Shown here: positions 43,731-52,938 of the stretch, piece after piece
Numbering within the stretch: the first letter of the stretch is position 1
Layout of the letters: the number at the start of each line of letters is the position of its first letter
From: Paenibacillus sp. FSL R10-2734
Lineage (GTDB): Bacteria; Bacillota; Bacilli; Paenibacillales; Paenibacillaceae
Direction: 5' to 3'
Length of the DNA: 64,000 nucleotides
NCBI RefSeq assembly: GCF_037963865.1
Contig: NZ_CP150170.1
Location: 5,208,001-5,272,000 of the forward strand
Program-made: the position numbers and the translations under genes
Notes under the pieces: generated by a model
Seen by the model: the letters and a program-made list of their open reading frames with translations, nothing else
Told to the model about the DNA's origin: nothing
Database searches by the model: none

Positions 43731-46373
43731 TTACCCACAACGACTATACCCACAATTCCCACAAGTCTTACAACCCTCGATATTAATCAGCGAGGCACCG
43801 CCGCAAGATGGGCAAAGATCACGAGAAGCCTTCGAGTGATCATGCGCACCATGTCCACCATCGATTGCTGCTGTGGCAGGAACACTTGCTTTCAACTCAG
43901 CGTTCAACGCTTCATTGAAATCCTCCAGCTCCAAAGTCGCTGCGATAGGTGCAGGCACATGATCATCCTGAGCGTTGTTCAGTACATGAGTTTCTAGTGC
44001 TTTAGCTACAGCATCTGCAATGGATTCAACGCGATTTGCACCAAAGCCGATAGCACCTGATCCGCCAATGCCTTTCAGATGTTTGATCAACAGTTCAACC
44101 TTCTCACCATGATCTCCATAACGGAGGAACAAGGAGCAGACACGTCCAAGTGCTTCTGCCATCGCAAAGACGTCAGAACCCGCTTTACCTACATTCAGGA
44201 AGATTTCAGCCGGTGTACCATCTAAATCATTGATCGTAATATACGCCATACCAAAAGGTGTGTTGATCTTGTATGTTGCGCCGCGCAGAACCTGCGGACG
44301 TTTCTTGTATTGTTTATCCAGCTCTGTAGTCACCTGTGGCGCTGGACTTGCTGCAACAATACTCGCACTTGCTTCAGGAGTTGCTGCAACTTCAACTGCT
44401 GGAGCTACCTCTTCAGCTGCAGTTTCTTTCTTATCTTCCTTCTTCGAGGTTTCCAGAACTTGCACATCACGGCTACCATCACGGTAGATCGTAACGCCTT
44501 TACAGCCTAGATCGAAGGCCATTTCATAAAGCTCAGCCGTCTCTTCTACTGTGAAGTCAGACGGACAGTTCGCTGTCTTGGAAATCGAGCTATCCACCCA
44601 GCGTTGAATTGCAGCTTGCGCACGGATATGATCCTTAGCGGACAAATCCATCGAGGTCACAAAGTACTCTGGCAGCTCTTCACCTGGATGAGCTTCCAGC
44701 CATTCTTGAGCGATTGGAACGAACTGCTCATCGTAGCCAAGACGACTTTGACGATAATATTTGAAAGCAAAATATGGCTCAATGCCTGTCGAAGTACCTA
44801 CCATTGTACCTGTACTGCCTGTAGGCGCTTGTGTAATCACTGTAACGTTACGCATACCATGTTGGCGGATCGCTTCTCCAACCTCTGGATACGCTTCGAG
44901 CATATTTTTCATAAACCCGCTCATTAGGTATTTCTCAGTATCAAAAGCAAGGAACGATCCCTTCTCACCAGCAATCTCTGCGGATGCAAGGTACGCTTCA
45001 CGAGCCATAAAGCCGTAAAGCTTGTCCAGAAACGCCAAAGATTCCGGACTGCCATAACGGATGTTCAATTTGATCATAAGCTCGGCAAGTCCCATCGTTC
45101 CGAGACCTACACGGCGTTCGTTCTTCTGATTCGCTTCATTTTCCGGGAAATGATAAGGCGTCTTATCAATGACATTATCCAAGAAACGTACAGAATAACG
45201 AGTCGTATTCGCAAGATCTTCCCAGTCTACATCATGATTCTTCTCATCGTAGAACTTAGACAGATTCACAGCCGACAGATTGCAGACTCCCCAGCCTGGC
45301 AGTCCTTGTTCTCCACATGGGTTCGTACAAATGATCGGATTAAAGTACCAGCTGTTGGACATCTGATTGTAGTATTCCATGAACACAACGCCAGGCTCAG
45401 CGGATTTCCAAGCAGATTCGATAATAGTGCGCCACACATCACGCGCTTTAACGGTGCGATAATGAATAACATTTTTGCCCGCAGCCTTCCATTTGTCGAG
45501 ATCGCCATCCCACGTATCGTTATAATCAGGGTCTGTCGTATCCGGGAATACGAGATCCCAATCTAAATTTTCTTTAACAGCCTTCATAAAGCTATTGCTC
45601 ACACATACCGAAAGGTTCGCATTAGTAACCTGACCCATCGTTTGCTTCACTGTAATGAAGTCCTCAACATCTGGATGCCAGTCATTAATCATGAGCATGA
45701 GCGCTCCACGACGGCTGCCGCCTTGTTCAATTAGTCCAGTGGTATAGCTAAACAGACCGCCCCAAGATACAGAACCACTAGACGAACCATTTACACCTCT
45801 CACAATCGCACGACGCGGACGTAGTGATGATAGGTTAATCCCTACACCGCCACCACGAGCCATAATTTCTGTCATTTCAGCCAATGTCTGCATAATGCCG
45901 CCACGGCTATCTTTTGGAGAAGGGATTACATAACAGTTGAACAGTGTTAGTTCTTCACTAGCGCCTGCACCAGCCGCAATACGTCCACCCGGTACGAGCT
46001 TCCAATCATCCAGAATCGAACGGAATTTACCTGCCCATTCTTCTTGAAGCTCAGGTGTCTTCTCAACAGAAGCCATAGCTGTAGATAGACGATCCCACAT
46101 TTCCTCTGGTGTTTTTTCTATATTAAGCGTCAGCTTCTCAACATCTGATTTCACAAGTTCGCCGCTGCGCGTCTTCACGGTTACGATTCGGCCGTTACGC
46201 TCTACAATCTCTCCGACTTCCTTCGTTGGAAACTTCGGATCATCCTTTGTTAGAACGAGTACTACATCGCCCACTTTAGCATTGTTGCTGTCGGCATCCT
46301 TCCAAGCATAACGATCCAAAAATATTTTTTCACTTAGCCCTTCAAGGCGTTGCTTACGTTCCATGTTACTCAA
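43731..46373 (-). CDS. nrdJ: Adenosylcobalamin-dependent (class II) ribonucleotide reductase
   Basis: An 880-residue enzyme reducing ribonucleotides to deoxyribonucleotides with B12 as radical source, oxygen-independent. Active-site motifs are NCYVIPSPKDSRGGI, the catalytic NPCGEQGLPGWGVCNLSAVN (Asn-Cys-Glu triad) and the phosphate loop TGSTGTMVGTSTGIEPYFAF. The C-terminus has CPSCGGAS and CKTCGNCGYSRCG, the cysteine-rich redox tail of the NrdJ group. I choose TTG 46373, eight bases after GGGAGG; the upstream frame extension has no support. An Ala/Glu/Pro-rich linker of about 50 residues (EEVAPAVEVAATPEAS) precedes the tail domain. Two NrdR boxes lie upstream. Confidence 0.96.
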   Translation of the reverse strand: MSNMERKQRLEGLSEKIFLDRYAWKDADSNNAKVGDVVLVLTKDDPKFPTKEVGEIVERNGRIVTVKTRSGELVKSDVEKLTLNIEKTPEEMWDRLSTAMASVEKTPELQEEWAGKFRSILDDWKLVPGGRIAAGAGASEELTLFNCYVIPSPKDSRGGIMQTLAEMTEIMARGGGVGINLSSLRPRRAIVRGVNGSSSGSVSWGGLFSYTTGLIEQGGSRRGALMLMINDWHPDVEDFITVKQTMGQVTNANLSVCVSNSFMKAVKENLDWDLVFPDTTDPDYNDTWDGDLDKWKAAGKNVIHYRTVKARDVWRTIIESAWKSAEPGVVFMEYYNQMSNSWYFNPIICTNPCGEQGLPGWGVCNLSAVNLSKFYDEKNHDVDWEDLANTTRYSVRFLDNVIDKTPYHFPENEANQKNERRVGLGTMGLAELMIKLNIRYGSPESLAFLDKLYGFMAREAYLASAEIAGEKGSFLAFDTEKYLMSGFMKNMLEAYPEVGEAIRQHGMRNVTVITQAPTGSTGTMVGTSTGIEPYFAFKYYRQSRLGYDEQFVPIAQEWLEAHPGEELPEYFVTSMDLSAKDHIRAQAAIQRWVDSSISKTANCPSDFTVEETAELYEMAFDLGCKGVTIYRDGSRDVQVLETSKKEDKKETAAEEVAPAVEVAATPEASASIVAASPAPQVTTELDKQYKKRPQVLRGATYKINTPFGMAYITINDLDGTPAEIFLNVGKAGSDVFAMAEALGRVCSLFLRYGDHGEKVELLIKHLKGIGGSGAIGFGANRVESIADAVAKALETHVLNNAQDDHVPAPIAATLELEDFNEALNAELKASVPATAAIDGGHGAHDHSKASRDLCPSCGGASLINIEGCKTCGNCGYSRCG

Positions 46374-46546
46374 TAAAAAAACCTCCCGCATTGTAGTAAA
46401 TATTAGTTCCAGTTCAAGTTGTGATCTCCACAACAAAAACTTCCTTACACTTATCTTCCGCCTTACGGGTGTATGTAGGAAGTTCATCTTGTCAATAAAA
46501 AATACCAGCTTCGCAGCTTGATAAAAACACATTTTCATGCTTTTGT

Positions 46547-46562
46547 CACAATATATTGTGTG
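46547..46562 (-). promoter_or_regulatory. NrdR box 1
   Basis: CACAATATATTGTGTG matches the NrdR consensus ACACWATATATWGTGT nearly completely. It pairs with a second box about 32 bp upstream, the three-turn spacing at which NrdR represses ribonucleotide reductase genes when dATP is high. Confidence 0.85.
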
Positions 46563-46579
46563 CGTCAGCTTTTAAACTA

Positions 46580-46595
46580 TACCACATATTGTATC
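46580..46595 (-). promoter_or_regulatory. NrdR box 2
   Basis: TACCACATATTGTATC keeps the core CACATATTGT of the NrdR consensus and overlaps a possible -10 (TATAGT on the minus strand, next to the box). Together with box 1 it forms the usual pair. Confidence 0.75.
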
Positions 46596-46776
46596 GAAGG
46601 TCTTTTTCGAAAATAGAGTCAAGCAGCCGAAATATCGCAAACCATGCCGCGTTTTCTCGCTTTTGCTCTCTTTTTTAAAGGCTATCAAGAAAAATAGAAG
46701 GTTATGAATTTTATTGTTTAAGAGCATACTACTCCTACGAATGATGATATGAATTTGCGCCTGAGGAGGCTGTACC

Positions 46777-48522
46777 ATGACGCAATTATTCCGTAATTCT
46801 CAACCCCACAAAGGTGGGAAGTCCGCGCCTATACTGCCTGTTCCTCTTTCTTTTGACCGGAATTGGCTACAGGATCTAGAACTCAAGCTAGAAAAAGGCG
46901 GTCCGTGGGGAGATTTACGTCTGTCTAAGCTTGCCGTGCAAGGTGAACAAACGGGTCTAGTAACAAGCTTCGATGAGCTGCAATGCATGAAGCATTTATC
47001 CGGATTATCCCCTCTTCCTCACCAGCTTGATACCGCGCATAAAGTTCTGTTTGAGATGTCAGGCCGCGCGATTCTTGCAGACGAGGTAGGACTAGGAAAG
47101 ACGATTGAAGCAGGACTTGTACTTAAGGAATATCTTGTTCGCGGTCTCGTCTCTAAAGTTCTTATTCTGGTACCGGCTTCCCTCGTATTGCAGTGGGTCC
47201 GCGAGCTGAATGCCAAGTTTGGCATATCCGCCATTGCACAGAAAAAAGCATACTCCTGGGGAAATGCGATTGTAGTCGCATCTATGGATACCGCCAAACG
47301 CGATCCCCATAAAGAAATGCTGCTGGAAAATGAATATGACATGTTGATTATTGATGAAGCACACAAGCTGAAGAATAAAAAATCGACCAATTATCTATTT
47401 GTACAGCAATTACGCAAAAAATATTGCCTGCTCCTAACCGCTACTCCCGTACAGAATGATCTGGGCGAGCTGTTTAATTTGATCACTTTACTGAAGCCTG
47501 GGCAATTAGGAAATCAGGGCGATTTTGCCACAAATTTCGTCGTTGATAAACGTCAACCTAAGAATGAAGGTCAGCTAAGGGACGAGCTTTCGAAGGTGAT
47601 GATCCGCAATCGGCGTGGCGAAGGTCCAGTTAACTTCACGAAACGAAAAGTCCGTAATATTCCGCTAGTTCTATCACAGGAAGAAAGAGTATTATATGAC
47701 GCTGTCACTGCTTTTGTCAAAGACCAGTATCAGGAATCGGGCGGCAATCTTAGCAGCATGCTTTCCTTGGTAACGCTTCAGCGCGAGGTCTGTAGCAGCC
47801 GGGATGCCGTGTTTATCACTTTAGTAAATCTGATCAAGAAGCTGCCCGCTGATTCTCCGAAACGCGACCGGATGATGGAGCTATTGCAGACACTCCGAAC
47901 GGTTAAGACCAACACTAAAGCGGAAACAACGCTATCCCTCATTCAAGAAATGAATGAAAAAGTCATCGTGTTCACGGAGTACCGTGCGACTCAAGAATAT
48001 TTGCTGCAATATTTCCGCGAACATGGGCTAATGTGTGTTTCTTATTCCGGCGGGATGAACCGTGGTAAAAAAGACTGGATGATGGATCTCTTCCGTGGTC
48101 GTGCTCAAGTAATGATCGCAACCGAGGCGGGTGGTGAGGGCATTAACCTGCAGTTCTGCCACCATATGATCAATTTCGATCTCCCTTGGAATCCCATGAG
48201 AGTAGAGCAGCGGATTGGACGGGTGCACCGATTAGGTCAGCAAAATGACGTGGTTATTTATAATTTGTCCACACAGGGCACGATTGAAGAACATATCCTG
48301 CATCTGCTACACGAGAAGATCAATATGTTCGAAATGGTCATTGGCGGGCTGGATGTGATTCTGGAGCGTTTTGAGAAGAAAGAATCTCTGGAGAAAAGCT
48401 TATACAAAATCATGCTCGAATCTCACTCCGATGAAGAGCTGCGAAATGAGCTAGATCATATCGGCGAATCCCTAAGTGAGTTGACTCAGGGTATTAAAAA
48501 GGAAAGCGAGACTGCGACATGA
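46777..48522 (+). CDS. yqhH: SNF2-family DEAD/DEAH-box helicase, YqhH
   Basis: A 581-residue RapA-like ATPase: Walker A ADEVGLGKTIEAGLVL, DEAH box in LIIDEAHKLKN, motif III LLTATPVQNDLGELFN, and the second RecA domain ending in INLQFCHHMINFDLPWNPMR and QRIGRVHRLGQ (motif VI). Similar in size and layout to Bacillus YqhH, whose precise role is not settled; nucleic-acid remodelling is expected from family. TGAGGAGG lies 8 bases before the ATG. Its stop overlaps the ATG of yqhG (ATGA), the same pairing as in Bacillus. Confidence 0.92.
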   Translation: MTQLFRNSQPHKGGKSAPILPVPLSFDRNWLQDLELKLEKGGPWGDLRLSKLAVQGEQTGLVTSFDELQCMKHLSGLSPLPHQLDTAHKVLFEMSGRAILADEVGLGKTIEAGLVLKEYLVRGLVSKVLILVPASLVLQWVRELNAKFGISAIAQKKAYSWGNAIVVASMDTAKRDPHKEMLLENEYDMLIIDEAHKLKNKKSTNYLFVQQLRKKYCLLLTATPVQNDLGELFNLITLLKPGQLGNQGDFATNFVVDKRQPKNEGQLRDELSKVMIRNRRGEGPVNFTKRKVRNIPLVLSQEERVLYDAVTAFVKDQYQESGGNLSSMLSLVTLQREVCSSRDAVFITLVNLIKKLPADSPKRDRMMELLQTLRTVKTNTKAETTLSLIQEMNEKVIVFTEYRATQEYLLQYFREHGLMCVSYSGGMNRGKKDWMMDLFRGRAQVMIATEAGGEGINLQFCHHMINFDLPWNPMRVEQRIGRVHRLGQQNDVVIYNLSTQGTIEEHILHLLHEKINMFEMVIGGLDVILERFEKKESLEKSLYKIMLESHSDEELRNELDHIGESLSELTQGIKKESETAT

Positions 48523-49583
48523 CCCTCACCTCACAGGAAGTACGTAAACATGTAATGGACTATTTGGAAGCGACAGAATGCTCCATTATTGAAGTATCGC
48601 CCATTCACGTAACTGTAAAGCTATCGCCAAGAGCTGACAGAATGCTTACAGACCGTCCTTATTATTGGGGATTCGTGGAGCGTACTGGCGTTGATCCGGA
48701 GACACTCTCTTTCACCTTTGTATTTGATCCTGAAAAATACGACAGTCAAGCAGCTATAGAAGCTCCACCAACGGTAAACCGCAGCATCGGAGCATTTAAC
48801 CCGCCTATTACCGGTAGCCCAGCGATAGGCGCGACAGCTGATGTTGAAGCTAGCACGGATCTATTGAATTCAGAATCACCGGAATCTAATGTGGTTCATG
48901 TCCCCTCTTCAAATCCTGAAGATAGCATCCTTGCCCGCTACTTTGGTATTGTTCCAGCACTGCCTCGAATTGGGCCCGGCATGATAAGACGAGAAGATGT
49001 CGTCTATGGGAGCAAGCGACTTCAGCAAATTTGGAGTGCTGCCCAAGATGAAGGAAAATGCCTTTACTTATTTGAGGATCCAGGAAGCAGACAGCGGAAC
49101 ACGCTCTTCTCTGCAGCCTATGAACCGTGGCTCGGTGTCTGCTATAAAGTGGAGATGAGCTGTGATTTGAAACGGGAAGAACTTCATTATCTTGGGATAT
49201 CTCTGACCAAAGGGACCATCATTGATGACTTTAACGCAAAGATATCCTCTCGGGAGATGACACCTCGCTTACCGGAAAATGTGCATATTCAGCCTTATGA
49301 TTTGACAGTGACAGCCGCTACAGATTTATTGGAAGCTCATCTTACCTCCCAGCTAGCCGAGCTTGATTACACTTGGGCCGAACAGGCACGTGAGCGTCTT
49401 AGAATCGAGCTGGCTATCATTGATATTTATTACGGCGAACTGCTGAAAGAGCCTGATGAAGAAAAACGTCTAGGTACTCAAGAGCAGTATAACCGTCGTC
49501 GACAAGAGACCATTTGGCAGTATGAGCCGCAAATTGCAGTTTCTGCGGTAACCTATGGACTGTTTCATCTGCGGAGCCTATAG
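48519..49583 (+). CDS. yqhG: YqhG family protein
   Basis: A 354-residue cytoplasmic protein of the Firmicute-specific YqhG family: TSQEVRKHVMDYLEATECSI near the start, then RPYYWGFVERTGVDPETLSF and FVFDPEKYD. An acidic, Ser/Pro-rich linker (about 80-135) is longer than I would expect for the family. The C-terminal half has WSAAQDEGKCLYLFEDPGSR and a helical end. No catalytic motif is evident. Translation is coupled to yqhH by a 4-base overlap, suggesting that the two proteins work together. Confidence 0.88.
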   Translation: MTLTSQEVRKHVMDYLEATECSIIEVSPIHVTVKLSPRADRMLTDRPYYWGFVERTGVDPETLSFTFVFDPEKYDSQAAIEAPPTVNRSIGAFNPPITGSPAIGATADVEASTDLLNSESPESNVVHVPSSNPEDSILARYFGIVPALPRIGPGMIRREDVVYGSKRLQQIWSAAQDEGKCLYLFEDPGSRQRNTLFSAAYEPWLGVCYKVEMSCDLKREELHYLGISLTKGTIIDDFNAKISSREMTPRLPENVHIQPYDLTVTAATDLLEAHLTSQLAELDYTWAEQARERLRIELAIIDIYYGELLKEPDEEKRLGTQEQYNRRRQETIWQYEPQIAVSAVTYGLFHLRSL

Positions 49584-49738
49584 AATGCGACCCCACTCGC
49601 TAAAAGCAGGCAAAAAAACAAGAGAACTTCCGCCTTCAGGCGCGACAGTAAGCAACAGTCTTTTTATAGCCTGTCCACTACACTAAAGAGGAAGCTTATA
49701 CTTTCTGATATTTCAAAAAAAGAAAGGTGAACGACGCC

Positions 49739-50776
49739 ATGAAAATAAGTTTACGGCGGAGGCTGCGACTTGTTGGTCAAGGATGCCTCCTCCTGCTTCT
49801 ATGCTTCGGACTGTTTGTAGCGAGCTCCAGCGCTCCTTCGGCGCTTGCCGCAACCAGAGTAAGTGTGATCCAATCAGTCACACAGGATGCAATACCTGCG
49901 CTGAAGATGAGTACCTTACCCTCTCCCACCACGGTCCAAGAATTCGCTAAGACTACACTGAACAAGCTTGCTGCAGAAGCTCCATTTACAGCCTGGAAGG
50001 ATGCAGGGATAGAATATTATCCCCTTGGTCCAGGTACTCATAGCTGGCTAGTCAATGTTATGAAGGGCGAAGAGCGGATCGGGTACATGATCATTTCCGC
50101 TACCGAAACAGGCGGATATATGCTAAGTGAATATGGAGCCGGCACTTACGGACTCCCGTACAGTTTAAATGATCTGCGCCAATTCTTGGTGCAGAAAGGA
50201 CTTATTACTTCATCTTTTTCAGGAAAAATAAAGCTTACTGCATTATATGCACCGCTTCTACCTGTATGGAAAGTAACCATTGACGAAAAGATATTTTACA
50301 TCAATGCTTCTGTGCTTCAAATCTTACCGTGGACACTTAGCAAGGCAGAAGAAGTCCTTAATGAGCTGCCCCCAGTAACAGATGTGATCACTAATCTCAA
50401 TCCAGACGTGTCACCGCTATCGGCCTTTAATAGTGGAGGGTCAGATGATCCTTACGAAGATATCCTATGGCTGACCGCTCCTAAACTAACTACAGTGAGC
50501 AGCGACAACATTGCGCTTCTGATTAGATCCAAGGAGAGCATCGCTTATCAAGCTGCTGGGCGAAATGACCTTGTCGGGGCACCTTTTATGATTACAGGAT
50601 ATCAAAGCTGGCAGCCTTCTCATGAAGAAGCTCAAGCTGAAAACAATAAACTTACCGTATACGCAGCGTCAGGCCCTGAAGGAAAACGATACTTACCTCT
50701 CACTGCACTACAGAACAATGGAACACTGCATAAGCTGCCAGACAGAAATATCAAAGCACTCGGATTTAATCGTTAA
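49739..50776 (+). CDS. Secreted or membrane-anchored protein of unknown function
   Basis: A 345-residue protein. Signal peptide: MKISLRRRLRLVGQGCLLLL through a hydrophobic core to SALAATR. ATG 49739 is chosen for its AAAGGTG site 9 bases upstream. The mature part has no motif I can name. Features seen: GTHSWLVNVMKGEERIGYMI, LPVWKVTIDEKIFYINAS, which recall a PepSY-like or pilin-like beta-rich fold, and GYQSWQPSHEEAQAENNKLT near the end. It stands alone between yqhG and a strong terminator. Probably an exported protein conserved in the genus; function unknown. Confidence 0.75.
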   Translation: MKISLRRRLRLVGQGCLLLLLCFGLFVASSSAPSALAATRVSVIQSVTQDAIPALKMSTLPSPTTVQEFAKTTLNKLAAEAPFTAWKDAGIEYYPLGPGTHSWLVNVMKGEERIGYMIISATETGGYMLSEYGAGTYGLPYSLNDLRQFLVQKGLITSSFSGKIKLTALYAPLLPVWKVTIDEKIFYINASVLQILPWTLSKAEEVLNELPPVTDVITNLNPDVSPLSAFNSGGSDDPYEDILWLTAPKLTTVSSDNIALLIRSKESIAYQAAGRNDLVGAPFMITGYQSWQPSHEEAQAENNKLTVYAASGPEGKRYLPLTALQNNGTLHKLPDRNIKALGFNR

Positions 50777-50780
50777 CAAT

Positions 50781-50841
50781 AAAGCAAATAACCTTCCACT
50801 GCCACTCATGAACATAGGCACTGGAAGGTTATTTGCTTTTT
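50781..50841. terminator. Bidirectional intrinsic terminator
   Basis: AAAGCAAATAACCTTCCA (50781-50798) pairs with TGGAAGGTTATTTGCTTT (50822-50839) and is followed by a T-run. Convergent genes (secreted protein and yqzE) end on either side and share it. Confidence 0.92.
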
Positions 50842-50848
50842 CTAACAT

Positions 50849-51040
50849 TCATTCTTTTTTACCTCGGCTCCACTTGCTTCGCCAGATAGACCACCCAAGT
50901 GGAAGCATGCCGAACCATTTCTGTGACCACGGCTGCTTCGTAGCTGCTGCTCTACGAGCATGTATGGCACGTGGATCCTCGATATATACGACTACCTTCT
51001 CGGTTATATACTTCACAAGCTCATCGCCACCGGAAGCCAT
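50849..51040 (-). CDS. yqzE: YqzE family small protein
   Basis: A 63-residue basic protein: GGDELVKYITEKVVVYIEDP, then an Arg/Ala-rich stretch and QKWFGMLPLGWSIWRSKWSR. The KYITEKVVVYIEDPR and KWFGMLP pattern is that of YqzE, a conserved Bacillales protein encoded near competence (com) genes whose role is unknown. TGTAGGAGGTGTTACA precedes the ATG. No com genes are visible here, so it is isolated from its usual neighbours. Confidence 0.82.
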   Translation of the reverse strand: MASGGDELVKYITEKVVVYIEDPRAIHARRAAATKQPWSQKWFGMLPLGWSIWRSKWSRGKKE

Positions 51041-51225
51041 TGTAACACCTCCTACATTGTTTGTGAATTTAGATGATCAGCGTTCGTTCCATGTTCTTAG
51101 TGTGCACCATCCGACTTAGATCTAAACTGCAAACTTCTGATTTGTCGTATAGGTTTACCTATTAAAGCACAATCTAACAAAGAATCTAGGGGACGAAGTT
51201 ATTCACATGCAAGGAGGTGTTTCAT

Positions 51226-51987
51226 TTGAAAAACTGGATAAAATATACTTTTCCCAGAACAGCAACTGCTTTATGTTGCTTTCGGATCACTTTAACTACC
51301 GTAGGACTGCTAATATTGTTTCTGGGGAACGCACAAGCCTCTACTGCCTCTGCAACACCAACCAAACCAGTGATGAATGATGATCGTCAGCACCTATTAG
51401 GCCACGGTCATCGCATGATTCTAATTGATGCAGGGCACGGAGGCATCGACGGTGGAACCTCCTACGGTAATATTTTAGAAAAAGATATCACGTTAGATAT
51501 TTCACGCCGATTATTTCTGCTGCTTCGCAGTGATGGATTTGACGTAATCTTGAATCGCAATGGTGATTATGCACCCAGTGACGAAAACCGCTGGCTGCGC
51601 AGCAAATCTCGTCATCTGCGGGATCTTGCACAGCGTAAAGAGCTCGCCGAGACGCTCCCAGCTAATGTAGTGGTAAGCATCCATATTAATTGGGCGCCTT
51701 CCCCTTCTAAACATGGACCGCTTGTATTGTATCGCCAAGAGGGTCGCAGCTATTTCCTTGCCAATTCCATTCAGCAACAATTAAACAGCCTCTACGATGT
51801 CGAAGCTCATCCAAGACCAGGCAAACCTTTCTACCTCCTAAACAAAATAACCGCCACAACAGTTATCGTTGAGGCGGGTTTTGTAAGTAGTCCGGCAGAT
51901 CGCCAGAAGCTGTGCTCACCTAAAGGGCAACAAGAAATTGCTGAAGCCATTGCTGGTGGTATCGTTGCTTATTTTATGGAAGTGTAA
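51226..51987 (+). CDS. N-acetylmuramoyl-L-alanine amidase, Amidase_3 family (CwlD-like)
   Basis: A 253-residue exported zinc amidase cleaving the link between muramic acid and the peptide in peptidoglycan. A membrane segment (TLTTVGLLILFLGNAQAS-like region, about 22-40) is followed by the catalytic domain: ILIDAGHGGIDGGT (zinc His), EKDITLDISRRLF (zinc Glu), VVSIHINWAPS (zinc His) and VIVEAGFVSSPADR (catalytic Glu). The start is TTG 51226, 8 bases after AAGGAGG. CwlD-type enzymes make muramic lactam for the spore cortex; that role is by family. It is convergent with the YibQ-like gene, overlapping 14 bases. A decayed copy of this convergent pair lies at 60.5-61.2 kb. Confidence 0.9.
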   Translation: MKNWIKYTFPRTATALCCFRITLTTVGLLILFLGNAQASTASATPTKPVMNDDRQHLLGHGHRMILIDAGHGGIDGGTSYGNILEKDITLDISRRLFLLLRSDGFDVILNRNGDYAPSDENRWLRSKSRHLRDLAQRKELAETLPANVVVSIHINWAPSPSKHGPLVLYRQEGRSYFLANSIQQQLNSLYDVEAHPRPGKPFYLLNKITATTVIVEAGFVSSPADRQKLCSPKGQQEIAEAIAGGIVAYFMEV

Positions 51988-52837
51988 GGTTGGAGTTCCA
52001 CTTCATCTCGCTTTTGACCAGATCAGAAATGCCAATAAAATCAACACTGTCTTTCATTTGCTCAATACCGCTGCGGATCCCTGCGGCGGTCTCTTTTCCA
52101 AATATGCCAACATGACCAATGGTGATGCAAAAGCGTTGATCCTGTGCTAAATCTTTAACGAGGCCCATTTGTTTCAGAACATGGCTAGCTGTATGTGTGT
52201 CATCCAGAAAGATGTGGTTCTCCACGCGAGGTAGCCCCATTCGATAAGCCATATTACCTGCAACGGAACGGTAGTTGGTCTTACTGTCCACAAAGAACAA
52301 TCCTCGTTCTTTGCATACGGATAAGATCACGGCCATAATCCGCTCGTCTCCGGTGATCTTTGAGCCCATGTGGTTATTTATACCGATCGCATAAGGTACA
52401 TTATCGAGTGCTGCCTCAACCTTTTGTCGAACTTCCTCATCGGACATCTTGGCCAGTATGGCTCCTGGTCCTAGCCATTTCGGATTACCTTGGCGCGGCT
52501 CCATCGGCAAATGCACCAGCACATCATCTCCGCGTTCGTGTGCACGAGTGGCATCTTTAACGGATGTTGGCAAGAAAGGCATAACAGCCACCGTAAGCTT
52601 CACAGGCAGCGAGAACATTTCATCCGTTCCCTTCATGTCATTGCCGAAATCATCAATAATAATAACGACCTTATTGCGCTTAGCTGTACTCTCTTCAAGC
52701 TGCATATTGGTAACGTTGTCTTTAGACGTGGCTGCAGAGACAGACGGCATCGCCGGAACAATTGCGGTAATCATTACTGCAGCAACAGCAAACCAATTTA
52801 GAAAATAACGTTTAACTTTTCGGCTGTCCTTCATCAA
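51974..52837 (-). CDS. Divergent polysaccharide deacetylase family protein (YibQ-like)
   Basis: A 287-residue exported protein with an N-terminal hydrophobic segment (FAVAAVMITAIVPAMPSVSA), then the divergent NodB-type fold: VVIIIDDFGNDMKGTDEM, VLVHLPMEPRQGNP, IGINNHMGSKIT and FFVDSKTNYRS. By family it may remove acetyl groups from a wall or capsule polysaccharide, though several such members are poorly characterised. TTG 52837 is chosen for the GGAGG 8 bases before it. Its last codons overlap the end of the CwlD-like gene on the other strand. Confidence 0.88.
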   Translation of the reverse strand: MMKDSRKVKRYFLNWFAVAAVMITAIVPAMPSVSAATSKDNVTNMQLEESTAKRNKVVIIIDDFGNDMKGTDEMFSLPVKLTVAVMPFLPTSVKDATRAHERGDDVLVHLPMEPRQGNPKWLGPGAILAKMSDEEVRQKVEAALDNVPYAIGINNHMGSKITGDERIMAVILSVCKERGLFFVDSKTNYRSVAGNMAYRMGLPRVENHIFLDDTHTASHVLKQMGLVKDLAQDQRFCITIGHVGIFGKETAAGIRSGIEQMKDSVDFIGISDLVKSEMKWNSNLTLP

Positions 52838-52938
52838 GAGGAACTCCTCCTTCGTCATAAACAATTGTTCTCATTGTTTGGTTCACGAAGGTTAAATATG
52901 TACGTGCAGGGTTCGCAATAATTTACAATCGCGCTTTT

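Noticed and set aside
46374..46538. 58-codon N-terminal extension of the ribonucleotide reductase
   Set aside because: Not a family feature; TTG 46373 has a strong ribosome site at proper spacing.
46374..46546. Cobalamin riboswitch before the B12-dependent reductase
   Set aside because: No B12-box-like sequence or matching stem arrangement could be seen by eye; NrdR boxes explain the control.
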